A stretch of 64,000 nt of DNA from Carnegiea gigantea (GCA_029747015.1 JAKOGI010000109.1:124001-188000), one strand, 5' to 3'. Positions 1 through 13,800 are shown, numbered from the stretch's first letter. Numbers and translations are program-made. The notes: generated by a model from the letters alone, not told the origin.

Positions 1-116
1 TGTGAAACTTATCAGCATTAATATGAGGTCCATGATCTTTTCTTTGGGGGACCTTTCTTGTATTGTTTATCATATTATATTATATTATTTACCCGAAACT
101 TGACAATGACTTTCAG

Positions 117-1518
117 TGAAAATCGTGGCGGGATTCAAGCTGCAGAGTTTCTTGGAGAACTCATTTCTAAGGCTCCAGAGCTTCTTACTGTGCATGCTGG
201 CTACAATTTGATGCCTCCCGAGTCTCTGAACATTATATGTTCAGCCCTTAAAATTGCAAAAGGTATTCAAATTAATGAATATTTTTGCAATTATTTGTCT
301 TGATTTTAGAAGTATTGCTACAATCTGAAAAGAGATGAATTGAAACTTAATTACTCTAGATTATCTTATCATGTTTGCACGTAATCTGATGCTTTTTCTG
401 TGGTGTACCTCCTGCTTCAAGATGCCAAAAGAAATTTGGGGGGGAGGGGGCTTATGCCTGGCCCTCAATATGAGTATAGCATTGAGATGCTATATTCTGT
501 GGATTTTAGATATTGGATTCTCTCATTGGATACTCATCTTACTTAGATGCTTTTTGATATATAATGTGTTGTCCTATTGTCCAATTTAACTGTGAGCTGT
601 ATAAGACAGACTGCACTATGCAATGGTGACTTGCAACGCATCACATGGATTTCAAATGAAGGTGAATAGCTTCTTCATTAGGTGGCAGTCTCGGAATAGC
701 TCCCCTACCATTCCTGGAAGCTTCAGCATTAGACGTTAAGCAAGACACTAATTCGCAAATAAAACAATCTCATAGGTTACTGCCATGAGCGACCTCTTCT
801 TTGCTTGACTACTTCATGAGTCATGACTCAACCATTTTTTTTGCTGTATCTGGCAGCTCTTTTAACTTACACGATTTGACACGTTACAAATCCTGTGCAA
901 ATATACTAGCTGCTTATGAAGTCATCAACAGATATGCACATGCTATTGCTATTGGATTCACCTTGAGCCTTGAAAAAAATTCTTAACTAACTTGGTTGAG
1001 CAATGTTCATGACACTGTACTATATTAGAGGGTGCCATTTATCTTGAAAGTAGAGAACATTCCCTGCTTTTCTTTAAGCTATTCAATTTGTAAATCACAT
1101 TGCTCAGTAGTCAATACCCATCGGTCCCCATACTAACCAAGATATTAAAAGCCCAGGCCACACAGCCACATACAAACGTTCGGCAGTTTTTGATGCTATA
1201 TACCAGACGTATCAAACGTTCAACAGTTTTTAACTCATGCTTGGTACTCCTATTGTCTTTGAGCCTATAATTGCAATTCTGTTTACCACTTGACCACTTC
1301 TACCTTTCAATGGTAGAATTTGTAAATCATGAACCCTGACATGATTATGTATATGCTATGAATTAGGAAAACTTCAGCATATTGACCTGATGGGAAACCT
1401 AAAGCTTTGTCTGGCAGACCATGCCTCCATTCTTGCTGAATTCAAACACAATGGAAAACCTATGGTGCTGATCCCAGCTTCGGCTTCTCAGGAAGCTCCT
1501 TATGATGATGACCCATGA
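117..1518 (+). CDS. TSK: TONSOKU/BRUSHY1-like protein, last two exons (5'-partial gene)
   Basis: Two exons are visible: 117-262, after a TTTCAG acceptor and before GGTATTC, and 1367-1518, after AATTAG and ending in TGA. The join (phase 1) gives an open frame of about 98 codons. Visible motifs are ENRGGIQAAEFLGEL, PELLTVHAGYNLMP and IICSALKIAKGKLQHIDL (a leucine-rich-repeat pattern), then HASILAEFKHNGKPMVLIP and the terminal PYDDDP. These match the C-terminal LRR end of plant TONSOKU (BRUSHY1/MGOUN3) as I remember it; the family is about 1300 residues long and acts in replication-coupled chromatin maintenance and genome stability. The 1104-bp intron shows no other coding. The region after the TGA, to about 1650, is probably 3' UTR. 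The family call rests on recall of the C-terminus; the splice model is read directly from the sequence. Confidence 0.8.
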
Positions 1519-1734
1519 AGCGGCTGTGGAAAGTGTGCAGTGTTGTACCATTACTGCTTGGCCATACTTTCCTTGGATGCTTATCACCTGTACCATCATT
1601 GCTCCGGGCCAAGCGATCTGAAAGCCTAAATTAGGCTAAGTTTATGTAAGAAGCAGCCATCCATGCTTCCGTCTAAGTGACCTGAGAACCATTACTGGTA
1701 GCTATGTTTACAATAGTAGCCATGAGAAACTCTT

Positions 1735-1915
1735 CTATCAGGTGTAAGCTTTCTCATGGTTTCTTGTCTTCCCGATTGCCCTTATCAAAAGTCTAGTTTC
1801 CTTTGTATTTTGAGAATCGGGCTCTATGCCATCAAAGGTAAGACTGCATATATTTGGATCTCCCAAGATCTTGTCCAGGCAGGATTCACATTGGGTTTTG
1901 TTGTCGTTGCGCGGG
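1735..1915 (+). repeat. SINE-like 3' remnant
   Basis: The stretch with AAAGGTAAGACTGCATATAT, then AGGATTCACATTGGG and TTTTGTTGTCGTTG, resembles the 3' part of tRNA-derived plant SINEs (a GTAAGG-CTGC segment, an 'ACTGGG' segment and a TTG-rich tail). A similar array occurs at 24855-24950 and a weaker one at 44885-44990. No clear tRNA-like head or target-site duplication is visible, so the call is tentative. Confidence 0.35.
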
Positions 1916-3296
1916 TTGGGGGTCCCTGATGACATTGCTGGTCGTCCGTGACTGGTTATCCAATTACTGTGACTTCACAGACTGATAGTAAAAGATTATT
2001 AATGGTGACATCAGTCTTCCCTTTTTAATATTAATGGGAACTTTTGTAGACAGTCACTGCCTTAATAATATGTGCATTATTCTCTCTTTTTGTTTTGTTT
2101 TCCCTTTATATCCTTTTCGTGAGTACTGTGAGTTTTCTTCTTTTCTGTTTTTGGTGTGGGGGGCGCTTCTTAAAGGGCAGTGAGTCGTATTGTTCTTACA
2201 GCCTGTATGTGTTACTTTTTTCTCAAGTCTCTAACAGTAAATTAGCTTCAGCCTCAAGGCTTGTTATTGCCGAACGGATGATCAGAGGTTATTAACTGGA
2301 TGGTCATAATCTCCATCCACCCCTGCTCCACCTAGGATCGAGTTCTACGGGGAGCAATTTTCTTGCCTTTGTGTGAGGAATCTGTGTGGATTTGTGGTTC
2401 TAGCCTTCTAGGCTTAGACCGAACTTTGGCATTATTACTTTGCGTCGGTTCGTATGGTCAACCAGATTGCCCTTAGATAGAGGCCTAATAGGCTAGCCTG
2501 CTCATCCTGTTTATCAAGACAAAAAAGTTTTTTGTCTTTACTTATTCAATAACGCGTGCATGAACTTTGAATGCAATGCGAAATGAGCCTGGCATACGGT
2601 GATTCGCAGGGAATATGTGCAATTGTTACGCAATATAATCAGGATAGTGGAGTACTTTGCCTAGCTTGGATCACATTTTTTCACAGTACTTAGTGATGCC
2701 ATCCAACCCAAGCATCCAATTTTAATGAACCCAGCCTGTAAAGTTTAAACCAATCAGCAGTATACTTCTGGTACATATTGTTGTACCCACTTTTGTCAAT
2801 TAGTAAAACAGTATTAGCATGGCAAAGGCAAGCCTAAACTAGCTAACATGACCGTGAAAAAATCAAACAAAAGTTAAAGTCGTACCTAACTTTTCTCAAC
2901 TTTTCATCAAGCATTGTCCAAAACAGGTTGTCGCCTTGGCTTTTTCATCAAGTTGATCATTTATCCCCCACCCCCAAAATAAATAAATAAAAAAGAGGGG
3001 AAAAATTTCCCTTTCTTTGTCCTCATATCTAATTAAATTCCGTTGGTTAGCCTTCATATAATGAGCTTTGGTTGACCCTTTGACAACCTTGATTAAATTA
3101 TTGAAGGGATTGTCGGTAAGATGGTTAATCAACCCCTAATTTGTTTTGATGATTTTCAATCATTCCTAAATTGGTATCATTTTATGCCGTCCATCTTAAG
3201 GAAGAAGTTTGTGTGCTCTGTTTAGAATGTATTATTCTTATGGTGATTATGATCACTAAAGTGGAAGTTTCAGTAATATTTACATGACTGCAGGTC

Positions 3297-3544
3297 TGTT
3301 CTTTTCGTGGGTAAATTAGGGTGGGTAAAAGGGTGAAGTGCGTTGAAATAGGTTGAGGTAGATTTAAGTGGGTTGAATTTTTTTTATGTGATAAATTAAA
3401 CTTGGTTAAAATAGTAGAAGTGGGTTGAAGTGGATTGAATTTTTTTATGTGATAAATTGAACTTGATTAAAATAGTAAAAGTAGGTTAAAGTGAGTTGAA
3501 ATAAATTGAAGTTAGTATTTTGAAATTGACCCACGAAAAGAACA
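3297..3544. mobile_element. MITE with perfect 16-bp terminal inverted repeats
   Basis: TGTTCTTTTCGTGGGT at 3297-3312 is exactly inverted at 3529-3544. The 248-bp interior has two copies of a GGTTGAA...TTTTTTATGTGATAAATT(A/G)AACTT unit and no coding. The terminal core TGTTCTTTTCG is shared with the larger element at 32047-32508, suggesting related non-autonomous DNA transposons. No transposase is present, and the target-site duplication is not clear. Confidence 0.65.
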
Positions 3545-3653
3545 AGTCCTGCACCGATATGTCTTATTTATGGAAAATGTCCTCAATAAGAAGTATCAAA
3601 ATGCATTATTACCTTTTGGTCAAATCAATTGTTGAAAAAAGGTTATCAAAATT

Positions 3654-3750
3654 AATAATAATAATAATAATTATTATTATTATTATTATATTTTTTAAAA
3701 TTATTATTATTTTTGTTATTGTTATTGTTATTGTTATTATAGTAGTAATA
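3654..3750. repeat. ATT/TTA microsatellite with palindromic centre
   Basis: A (TAA)n run passes directly into a (TTA)n run and then a (GTTATT)n run. The TAA-to-TTA switch near 3670 makes a self-complementary segment that could form a hairpin. Overlapping ORFs on both strands here, rich in Ile, are artefacts of the repeat. Confidence 0.85.
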
Positions 3751-4983
3751 TCAATCAATTTCAAATCAATCAATTGCACAACTAGCTGCTCATTGAGTCT
3801 TATACTCAATTAATATAATATAATGGCCCCATTCAAGGTGTCATAATATATGAAAAATCCCAGTGGCTCACTAATTATGGTTGTTTGATTTATAGAAAAA
3901 TAGTTTACGTGATTGGATATGAATGATTAAGTGCAAAGCAGCTATTATATTACCACCCTCAACCGAAAATTGCACTCCATAATAAAAAATGAATAAGGAG
4001 CAGTATAATAAAGATAAAGTTGAGAATATGCAATGATTAAAATATACATAAATCAAAGCAGGTGGCAGTAAACACTATTGGTAAAACTTCTAACGATTGT
4101 TACAAAAAAATAAATAAATAAAATTGAATTTAGCTGTTACGTACATTAACCTAGTAACTCCCTACACATATGTATAATATTTATAATAAATAATAGAAAA
4201 AGTCATTCAAAATAATCCTTCCTATGTATTAATAGAATGTAAACTATATAGCACTATGCATATACTGAAGAAATTTTTTATCACATCTTTTTTTATTATT
4301 TTAAAGAGTTGCAAGGGTTAACGGTGTTAACTATTAAGTTTTCTAACACAGAGTATTTCGTACCATGCGTGTTAAATTGTCATAATTATTATCCAACATA
4401 TTTTGGGCATTATGAGTTAGCCATTTTTTATTAACTTATAAAATTATTTAATTATTACCAGATGGATAGCTTGTATGGTTCACAAGTAGACGTCAGTACT
4501 ACTCGATCAACTACTTAATATGACAATTCGCAAGCGAGAGTTACTGTAAGAATAAGACAGACTTTCAGTTAGATTGGAGGCCTATGGGTGCGGTGTTTCG
4601 CGTATGTAACGCATGGGTCTAACCTTGTCTTCATTATGCTTTTGTGATGGCAATCTTCTACCTACTTGTCTTTTAATTTAGGCTGTTGCATTTTTGTTTA
4701 ACAGTCGTTGGTGTTACTAGTTTATTAGAGGCCTTTTGAAATTGGTTGGTTTTCACATGTTCGGAGGAGAATTGGATAGAAAAAAGGTCTAGCTGGATGT
4801 GTTTGTTGATACAAATTATATCATAGACTTGAGTCTATGAATCCAAATACCTTTTTTTTTTAAAAATAAAAATGTGTATATTTGTGGGTTACATTTACAT
4901 ACTCGTGCCAGTGGTTGCTGTGTTTGCTATTGCTATTTGTTATCAGAGTCACGGGCTCTAATCTACAACCTGCAATTTTTTTT

Positions 4984-5125
4984 GTATTTTATTTGTTTCT
5001 AGTTTCGACAATTTATGGGGTTGAACATTTTATTTTATATACTTGAGCAATTTATTGTATCAAATTGAGCATTTTATTTTACTCACTTGAGCATTTCTCG
5101 AGTCTATAAAGATTCGGGACTATAA
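4984..5125 (+). repeat. Dispersed repeat, copy 1 (partner at 55537-55690)
   Basis: This segment and 55537-55690 share a run of matching blocks in the same order: TTTATTT(G/A)TTTCTAGTTTC, CAATTTAT(G/C)GGGTT, ATTTTATTTTATAT(A/G)CTTGAGCAA and TTGTATCAAATTGAG, followed by a 'TCTATA(A/G)A' end. The copies are diverged. No coding or terminal repeats were recognised, so the family is unknown. Confidence 0.5.
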
Positions 5126-7428
5126 TATAAGCGCTGGCTTATTGATGATATGTTGAAATGCTTTTATTTGTATATTTTGATTTTTTATTTTAATATTTAG
5201 CTTCTAAGCACCTATTATCGGATTAAAAAAAAATGAAAGTGTCAAACAAAAAAGAAAATAAAAATGATTGAAATGCGAGAGGAATTAAGTACTTAGACAT
5301 GATTTATTATTCTACAACAGACGAAAATATAACACTTGGTTGAGGTTATGTGTGCCAAAAAGTAGGATTATAACTTATACATTTTATGCAATATTATTTT
5401 CAACATATGACAATTACATTTTATGTCTTTCATTTTACTATCTAATGTGGCCCCCCCTCTCCCCCTTTTTAACGATGTTTCCCTTGTTTAAACGTCACTG
5501 CTTGCGTAATTAATGCTGGTCTTTTTTCTTGGGATTGGGTTAATTTAAGTAATTATATTGCCTCACTTAATTTATTATTTATCACACATCATCCCCATTT
5601 TACATCAGTGTCTACGCGTTTTTGTGCAATTCTTCACTAGTGAACATTATTTCAATCATTATCACTTCTACTATTACCACTAACAATGCCTGTTTTCATA
5701 ATTTGTTCATTTATTATTCATATTACCAAAAGAAAAAGAATATATGATCACCGTTGTCGTTTAATGTTTATGCACTTCCCAAATACATACTTTCTAATTT
5801 GATCCCAAAAAAATACATACTTTTTAACTACAAATTTCTCAACTTGCCAACACATAAGTGTTTTTTAAGAGTCAATACTTATTTCCAACAAAATAGTTGA
5901 AATAATATACTGAACTTATGTTTTTTTATTATAAAAATGAAGCAGCTTTTGCCACGAAAGAACGCAAATAGTGATTCAAAATAAATAAAAAAATATATAA
6001 AGCAGATAATAATATTAGGAATATTTGACGATAATATATTATACTTTTGGGATATTGGACGATAACACTGCAAAATTTGTATTTGAATGTCTGTACACCA
6101 TACTATGGGTCTATTTATTATTTACATACTAAAGCCGATTTTGAAGGTGCTTTTAGTTGGTGATGTAAATTCATATTCAACATATGCAATTGTATACACT
6201 TAGAAATTCTAACATTTTAAACATATGCAATTGCATACCATTGTGAAATTGTTGCACTATATTGATAAAAACACATTCAAACTCTGCCATGGTATATAGA
6301 CAATAAATAGGGCAATAGTATAGTACATGAACATCCAAGTTTAAAATTAAAAATATTACTATTCAATATCCCCAAAGTACAGTACATTATTATCCAAAAT
6401 CTCTAAATAAAAACAATAAAAATTGACACTGAAAATATCTTTCAACTTTCGTTACATTTCCTTGGCAATTCAACACGTCATTTTCTCGACAATTATTTAC
6501 CATCTCTCTTTTTATATAGAAAAACATTTAAAAAACCACTCAACTTTTCTCCAAAGTTCTAGATGATCATTACACTATTAAAAGGATTTAGAAAATAACT
6601 AAATTTTAGTTTTGGTCCAAAAAATTCATCAAACTGAATGTTCTGTTAATTATGCCTTCTTTTGAAAATTAATTATTTCAAAATTTTTAAAAGACTAACA
6701 ATAGTAGGAAATAAAATATTGACATAATAATTGATAAGGTATTTAAACAATTTCAGGTTGATAAATACATAATGATAATAGTCATAAGAATAAATGTAAA
6801 AAAAGCATACTAAACACATATGGTCTTACTATGCGTAGTGCTGTTCTCATTTTCATAAACTATTTGTTAGCAAGACAGTTCATTCGTAATTGATTTTATA
6901 TTTAATGATCCATAGAGTATTTAGATGACCTTTTTCTTTTATTTTATGTCCTTAATTATTTGTGAATGATCTTATATTGCATATTATATAATTTTATCTT
7001 CTAGTAACAAATTTTCATTAGTTATTTAAATATCATGCTAATTATCCTTCAAAAAAGAAGAAGAAATATTTCATCTTAGAAACAAAAAGCTAATAAAGAG
7101 TTCCCTTGATTGGTAAGCGTGGGAACAATCAAAGTTTGGTGAATATTTGGATAAAAAACTAAAGTGTAGTATTTTTTGAATTTCGTGTACATTTTTTTAA
7201 AAAGTTGTTTGTTTTATTTATTTTAATTTTATAAATGGAAGAAAATGTTTTGTTTCGAGTTTCAACCCATCTTCTTCTTCCTTCTCCTGATGTTTGTTAA
7301 CTCTCCGCCCTTTCTTCCGCAACGTTTCATTCTCTTTCACTGTCACTCTCCCTTCGCTTCTCTCTCCACAGATCTGCTCGTTCAACACTCTCCGACCTCC
7401 CCCAGCAGATCTTCCATTCCAATCCACC

Positions 7429-7437
7429 AAACCCTAA
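7429..7437 (+). promoter_or_regulatory. Telo-box (AAACCCTAA) in CLASP 5' leader
   Basis: AAACCCTAA lies 17 bases upstream of the CLASP ATG, in a pyrimidine-rich leader (about 7255-7420 is CT-rich). Telo-boxes are known plant cis-elements, common near the transcription start of genes active in cycling cells. Whether this one is bound is inference. Confidence 0.5.
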
Positions 7438-7453
7438 TAATATCTCCTCAGCA

Positions 7454-7784
7454 ATGGAGGAGGCGCTGGAACTGGCCCGGGCGAAGGACACCAAGGAGCG
7501 TATGGCGGGCGTCGAGCGTCTCCACCAGCTTCTAGAAGCTTCTCGGAAGCCATTGACGTCCTCCGAGGTCACTTCACTCGTCGATACTTGCTTAGATCTT
7601 CTCAAGGACAACAACTTCAGAGTCTCTCAGGGCGGCCTCCAAGCCTTAGCTTCCGCCGCCGTACTCGCCGGCGACCACCTCAAAATTCACTTCAATGCTC
7701 TTGTTCCCGCCGCCGTCGAACGCCTTGGTGACGGAAAACAGCCTGTTCGTGATGCTGCTCGCCGCCTCTTGATCACTCTCATGG

Positions 7785-7829
<45 letters not shown>

Positions 7830-10800
7830 GATCGATCGATCGATTGCATGAATCGCGGTAGTCATTGTTGTTGATTGGAAGATGTTATTCGGAGTAGCTA
7901 TGATTGCTACATTGGAGAGAATTTCTGTAATTTGTTATCGTTGAAGTGCATTAGCTCCCGGTGTCTCTGCTCATTTTTCAGAATGAAAGCTTAGAACAGT
8001 TTTGGGTGGTGTTATGTTTTCATCTGACGAAAGAATCTCACTGGCAAGAATTGTCCGCATTTTTGTCTGTTTATTTACCTCAAAATAACGACCGATTTCG
8101 AGTAGGACTAATTCCGGTATACAGCGTATGATTGATTCTCTGTGGTCAGTCTCTTGCTGCTTTACATGGTGTATCCGACATCATATTCTACCCTAGAAAC
8201 AAGGAACACCGGATGGAGAGCAAGGATCTCCAAATCTCTTAGTTCATTATGGTGATCAGTCACTTTAATGAATAATAGGGTTGGTTATTAGCCATTTGGT
8301 TATGCTTGTAATTATTCTGGAAATATCCCTCAAATTTGAAACACAATAGGTGGAGGTTACTCTTGGAGCGTTGGTATTTGGTTTATTTAAGTTGGTATGC
8401 GGGCTGGTACGTTTATGAAGCGAAAATGAAAGTGAAAAGGTGTAGCTGTGGCAACAGGGGATTCTGCAATGTGAATACAGTATTGTTATAGACTTATTGT
8501 ACAGTTATTCCGTCCTCAGTTCATAGTAAACACAAGGCAGTGGTTGATATAGGATGATTTTGGTTTGCAGGTTTCATCTCCCACCATTATTGTCGAAAGA
8601 GCAGGTTCCTATGCCTGGCAGCACAAGAGCTGGAGAGTTCGGGAGGAATTTGCCCGGACTGTAACGTCTGCAATTAATTTATTTGCATCTACAGAGCTTC
8701 CTCTTCAGAGGGCTATTCTCCCTCCTGTATGTTTGTTGTTTTTTTTTTTTTTTAAAAGTTCACTGTGTTTTTTTAATAAGGTTGAAAATTAAGCCATGCA
8801 AGAATGTTCTTTTATTGAATATCACTGAAATAAGATATTTTTGTCTCTCAGATATTGCATATGTTGAATGATCCAAACCACAGTGTGAGGGAAGCTGCAA
8901 TATATTGCATTGAGGTTTGTGAATCCTTATCGCACCTTATGCTTTTCTTCTTCTCCTTTCCCTTGTTTATTGTTCATCGCAACTGAGATCTCTAATGGAC
9001 TGGAATAATGTAACATACTCTATAAACCAGTGTTACTGGGAATCGGCTGTACATGTGTTAGAGCATCTATTGTCTCATGCCTAATGCTGTGTCCAATGTG
9101 GACTCTTGCCACTTTCTAAAAAGTTTCTGCATTTTTAGTTATAAAATGGAAGGTCCAGTGACGTACACTTGATCGATGTGGTGGTGTTAAACCTTTCATG
9201 GGGGTGCTTGAGGTGAAACAAAGAGTCAAAGTAACATAGCTGTAGAAAAGTCCAAGCTGTGCTTGCTATCTGGTTTATTGGAAAAAAGTAAGTAGTTATA
9301 GTTCAAGAATCACGAAGTGCTTTGTAGTTGAATGTACTTCTGATTCTAAACAAAGTTCTACTCTGGTCTAGTCATCAAGTTGTGCCCGCAGGAGAAGTGT
9401 GCGATTGTAATAGAATAGAGGAACTCCTATTAAATAGACCAATACATTCAATGCTTGGTCGGATCTCACTGTTCAAAAACTTGAGATTGATGTCTTTGAT
9501 TTCGGAAATGGCCGGGGTAGTTTGAATTCTCTTTGAATTACAAAGGTGTAGAGAATAACTGTCTTAGGTTTCAGCTAAACAGTTTCTATGATTGAAGATG
9601 TATATGTTTTGCTTCTCAGGAGATGTATATCCAAATTGGACACCAATTTCAAGAGGAACTACAAAGGCATCAGCTTCCATCATACATGGTAATTGCCTGA
9701 AAACTTTTTTATATTCTGTAAGCTACATATATTTCCTTGGTGGAAACCCCAATGACATGAATCCCAAACTCAATGCTATTTAAGGTTACATGTAAATCTA
9801 CCCTCTTAATTTTACTCATAGATCTCTTTGGAGCGGAATTGAACCAAATTTGTGTTAGATCTCAGAACTGCAATCACCATAGATGTGATCATTTATGTAC
9901 TGTATAGTTTGTGATTAATTGTGCCTATGTAATGCAAGCTGCAGGTAAAAGATATAAGTGCCAGATTGGAAAGGATTGAACCAAAGCCAGAGTCTTCAGA
10001 AGGAGCTCGTAGCATCAGTGCTACCACTGACCATAAGTTTACAAATCTTAACCCTAAGAAAAGCAGTCCCAAAGCGAAGGGTTCTTCACGTGAGACATCC
10101 GTTTTTGCAGGTTTGCGTATTGGTTGTCTTGCTTGGACTTTTTTCCCTTTGTAAACGGTAAATGGGCTACCTGCTGACTGCTGTGTGTTCTTGAGATTAA
10201 CTTTTGACGCTACACATCAAAGCTTGTTTCAGAACATCCTGATACGAGTTATCCTTTCTCACTGGATCCTGCCATTGGTTTTAATTGCATTTTTTAGTTC
10301 GATTTTGAGGTGGATAATAGCATGCCTTCTCATCAGATTTACTGCCTGATATGGAAAACTGTGCATTTCGTTGCTAATCTGATTGTTTTGTTTTATCCCA
10401 GGAGATGGGGATATCACAGAAAAACCTATGGACCCTATTAAAGTGTATTCGGAGAAGGAGCTTATAAGGGAAATGGAAAAGATAGCTTCAACACTAGTAC
10501 CAGAAAAAGATTGGTCTCACCGTATTGCAGCTATGCAAAGAGTTGAAGGCCTTGTTGTTGGAGGTCTCTATACGATTCTTGTTCTTGCTTATGTATAATG
10601 CATCCTGAAAGTCTTTGTTTGTTTGCTGTCCTTTATGAAGATTTTGTTCCATGTTTGATGATAATGGGTCAATGTTTAACATGTGGTTCCAAGCTGAAGA
10701 GATTTTTAGCATGTTTGGTTGATTTGGTGGTTATGGTTTATTCATGATTTCCTATGATCACTTTCTTAGTCATGTTGGTCCTTCTCCTTTTTCACTTTTT

Positions 10801-13800
10801 TGGTTAATGGATTGCAATTTTTTATACTGTCTGCACCATGTGCAGTAGTTGCCTGCTTGGCCCTTCCTCTTGGGCTACTTTTTGACCTTACACTTTTGAT
10901 ATTATGGTTTTCAAGATCTGGTTTTTTGGCATGGGGAGTGCTCTTCACCGAGCTTGTGACTTACCAATGTAGCTCATGCTTATTTTGGGACATGTTTCTC
11001 TTCGCTGAATTTACTTGAAGATGTAGTATTTTCAAGTGTGGGGCTCAGCTGTCATATATTTCTTCACATCTTAATCCAGGGAAGCATGATTATGCTATGT
11101 ATCTTCTCAAGTTGTGGGTGAACTGTCAGCTGTCTAGTGGAAGATTAGAAGATAATAATTTTTATTGGAGTTTAATCCACTTCAATGGTCTTCATTCAGG
11201 TGCAGCTGATTACCCATGTTTCCGTGGGCTCTTAAAGCAGCTTGTTGGTCCTTTGAGTACGCAGTTGTCTGATCGTAGGTCTTCCGTAGTCAAGCAAGTA
11301 TGTTTCTTCCTCTTGAAAGTCAAGCTTTTTCTTCTAAAGTTCTTTCCCCCTTTGACATCCTCCTGCAAGGATTCTGCTTGCTTTTCTCACTTGTTGTACT
11401 TGGTTTTTCTATGAGCAATAATAGTTTTTTTAAAACTTGCTTAAGGTATCCAAAGTCTTAAACTAATAGGTTTTGACGTTTTGCTCTTCAGCTGCTTCGT
11501 GGGTTTCTTTTTTTCTTTTTTTTTGAGGTACTGCTTTTCTGTGATTAAGATCCATATAGAATCATCATTTGGTTGCAGTTTTCCTGCTGCCTTCATGTCT
11601 TTGAAATCCTATGGTGGTAGAAGCTGGTGTTTGTGGTTATTTAGTCCCTGGCGTTGGTACACTTTGTTACCTGAAACAAATACTTTTTAAAAAGCATAAA
11701 GAAAGATAACTATATTATATTGGTGGAAACGAATGGATGTGAATGACGCATCCTATAAAGATCTAATTACATATGCCCAAAAAGTAAATAATGCGTTAAG
11801 CCATCAACAGAAATAGATGAAGAATAAAAGCTGTCCTAGTCACAAAAAAATTCTGGGTCTTCATCTGCATGTCCTAAGTGCAAACGAGAGATGTCTTTTG
11901 GCGTAGAAGATTCTCTTGTTTCTGTCCCTCCAACTTATGGAAAGATGGTTAATGAGAAGCTGTTTAACTTTTTTTCTTTTCCTTTTTTCCCCCCTGAAGT
12001 CGTCTGCTCAAACGAACAAATGCTTGTGAGTTGTGACTTACTGCCCTGGAAAATCCAAGTAATTGAAAGACAACCCCAAAGAGCACTAATGAACACAGAA
12101 AAAAGAAATCAATGGATTCCAACTTCTCTTTGTACGCAAAGCAGCTACTACCCAAGACTTTCCCGTTCTATTGGCTATCACACAACAAAATTTTGCCTTG
12201 GGTTGCTTCATACACTAAGAATGGCACTCATGGAAGCAGGACTTCTATATGATTCTCCAAGAGAAGTGATGGGGAAAGAAGGGAACCCTACTGTTCCGAA
12301 AAGCAGGAAGTAGTTCTGAACATCCTATTGAGATTTCTCCTAACTGTTTCTGGGAATAAATCTTGGAAGAGGAGCCATTCCGAAAGCCAGCAACTCCAGA
12401 AAGTAGGATCTAATGTTGAGTTCATGGTAGAATTGAGACTTCAGCTAACCATATCTGGGGATTTGGCTTTGAAGGAGAACTGAAAAGCCCTTACGCTGTC
12501 ATAACTTGAGAAAGCATCACTAATTGCTTGTGGATCAAATGCAAGAATCTGAAGCCCTCAATAAAAAGTTTGAAGCATCCTTATCAATCACTAGCACATA
12601 AAGAAAAGGGAAAATTTTTCTCAAAGGAGCAGTTTCTGTAAACTGTGATTCAATGAGTCGATGCAGGAACCGTCTCCAACTTCATAAGAGATGTGGTGAT
12701 TAATTGATGCCGCCTTTTGTAACTACCGAAGAAACTCACATGGTATGAAGCATGTGTCAACTAGGGATCCGACTTTAGCCCGCCTCACCATATTTTGTCA
12801 CTGCCTACCTCTAGAGCTTCTTTTTCTCTATGGTTAACTTCCAGTACCTCTTACATACTGAAAGAGCAGAGCTTAATGTCAAAAAGGGTGTGAGCAATCA
12901 TGGGTGGGGTAATCCTGGGCTCGCTGATAGAATGATGAAACGGAAATGAACTTGAGCAGTCATGGGATAATGCTAGTGGGTAGGTTGACTGCCTTCCAAA
13001 TTCAAGTGGGGTTCTGTATGGATAGAGCAGAATGCAATGTCCAAAAAGGATATGATCAGTTTGATGATACAATGCCTTTCAGTGAATATTAGAAATTATC
13101 ATGAAACTATTTAGTTTGAATAATTTGAGCTCCATTATGACAATTTCTTGTTGCACCTGATCAACATTGGATATCAGGCTATGTACTGCAAGAAATAGAT
13201 TTGCGAAGTTGTGGATTTTTATTTAGTCTGTAAAAGTTGCTAAATTTTGTTTTTTATGCAGGCTTGCCATTTGGTAAGTTTCTTATCGAAGGAGTTGTTG
13301 GGGGACTTTGAGGCTTGTGCAGAGCTGTTCATTCCGGTAAGTTTGCCTCTCCTTTGAGTATTGTTGTGGTTGACATGTACTTGAATGTGCTGCTGAACCT
13401 TCTGTTGAATTTGCAGGTCCTCTTTAAGCTTGTTGTCATAACTGTACTAGTAATTGCAGAATCCGCAGATAATTGCATTAAGATGGTACTCTCGAAGTCT
13501 TTGATTAACTGTTTCTGATTTCTCTCTGTTACGTGAATTTTATGTAAAATGTGTTTTCTGTTGTGCAATTTTCATTTTCAAGATGTTGCGTAACTGCAAA
13601 GTTGCCCGTGTGCTCCCTCGAATTGCAGATTGTGCGAAGAATGACAAAAATGCAGTGCTGCGTGCGAGGTTTGCATTTAAATTCTGTTGGGAAAATTTCG
13701 TGGAACTTTAAGTATCCATGGGCCTGTGACTGTTTTTATGATTCTTTTTTTTTAAAAAAAAAATTTCACTGCAGATGCTGCGAATATGCACTTCTAGTAC

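Larger units (their letters stand above)
1519..7240. other. AT-rich intergenic region between TSK and CLASP
   Basis: About 5.7 kb without a convincing gene. The first 100-150 bases are probably the 3' UTR of the upstream gene. The rest is AT-rich and holds a SINE-like remnant, a small MITE with perfect terminal inverted repeats, an ATT/TTA microsatellite and a dispersed repeat, each listed separately. ORFs here are short, and those around 3.5-3.8 kb are produced by the microsatellite. Confidence 0.6.

Noticed and set aside
3520..3813. Overlapping Ile-rich ORFs on both strands
   Set aside because: They are produced by the ATT/TTA microsatellite and have no protein features.
7218..7614. ORFs on both strands around the CLASP start (7245-7535 +, 7218-7430 -, 7327-7614 -)
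   Set aside because: They are shadows of the CT-rich CLASP leader and exon 1. The 7454 frame alone matches the family.
11298..13261. Possible transposon or gene inside CLASP intron 7
   Set aside because: The 1.96-kb intron has a 140-residue ORF (11891-12313) and less AT-rich text, but no reverse transcriptase, transposase or terminal repeats that I could identify.
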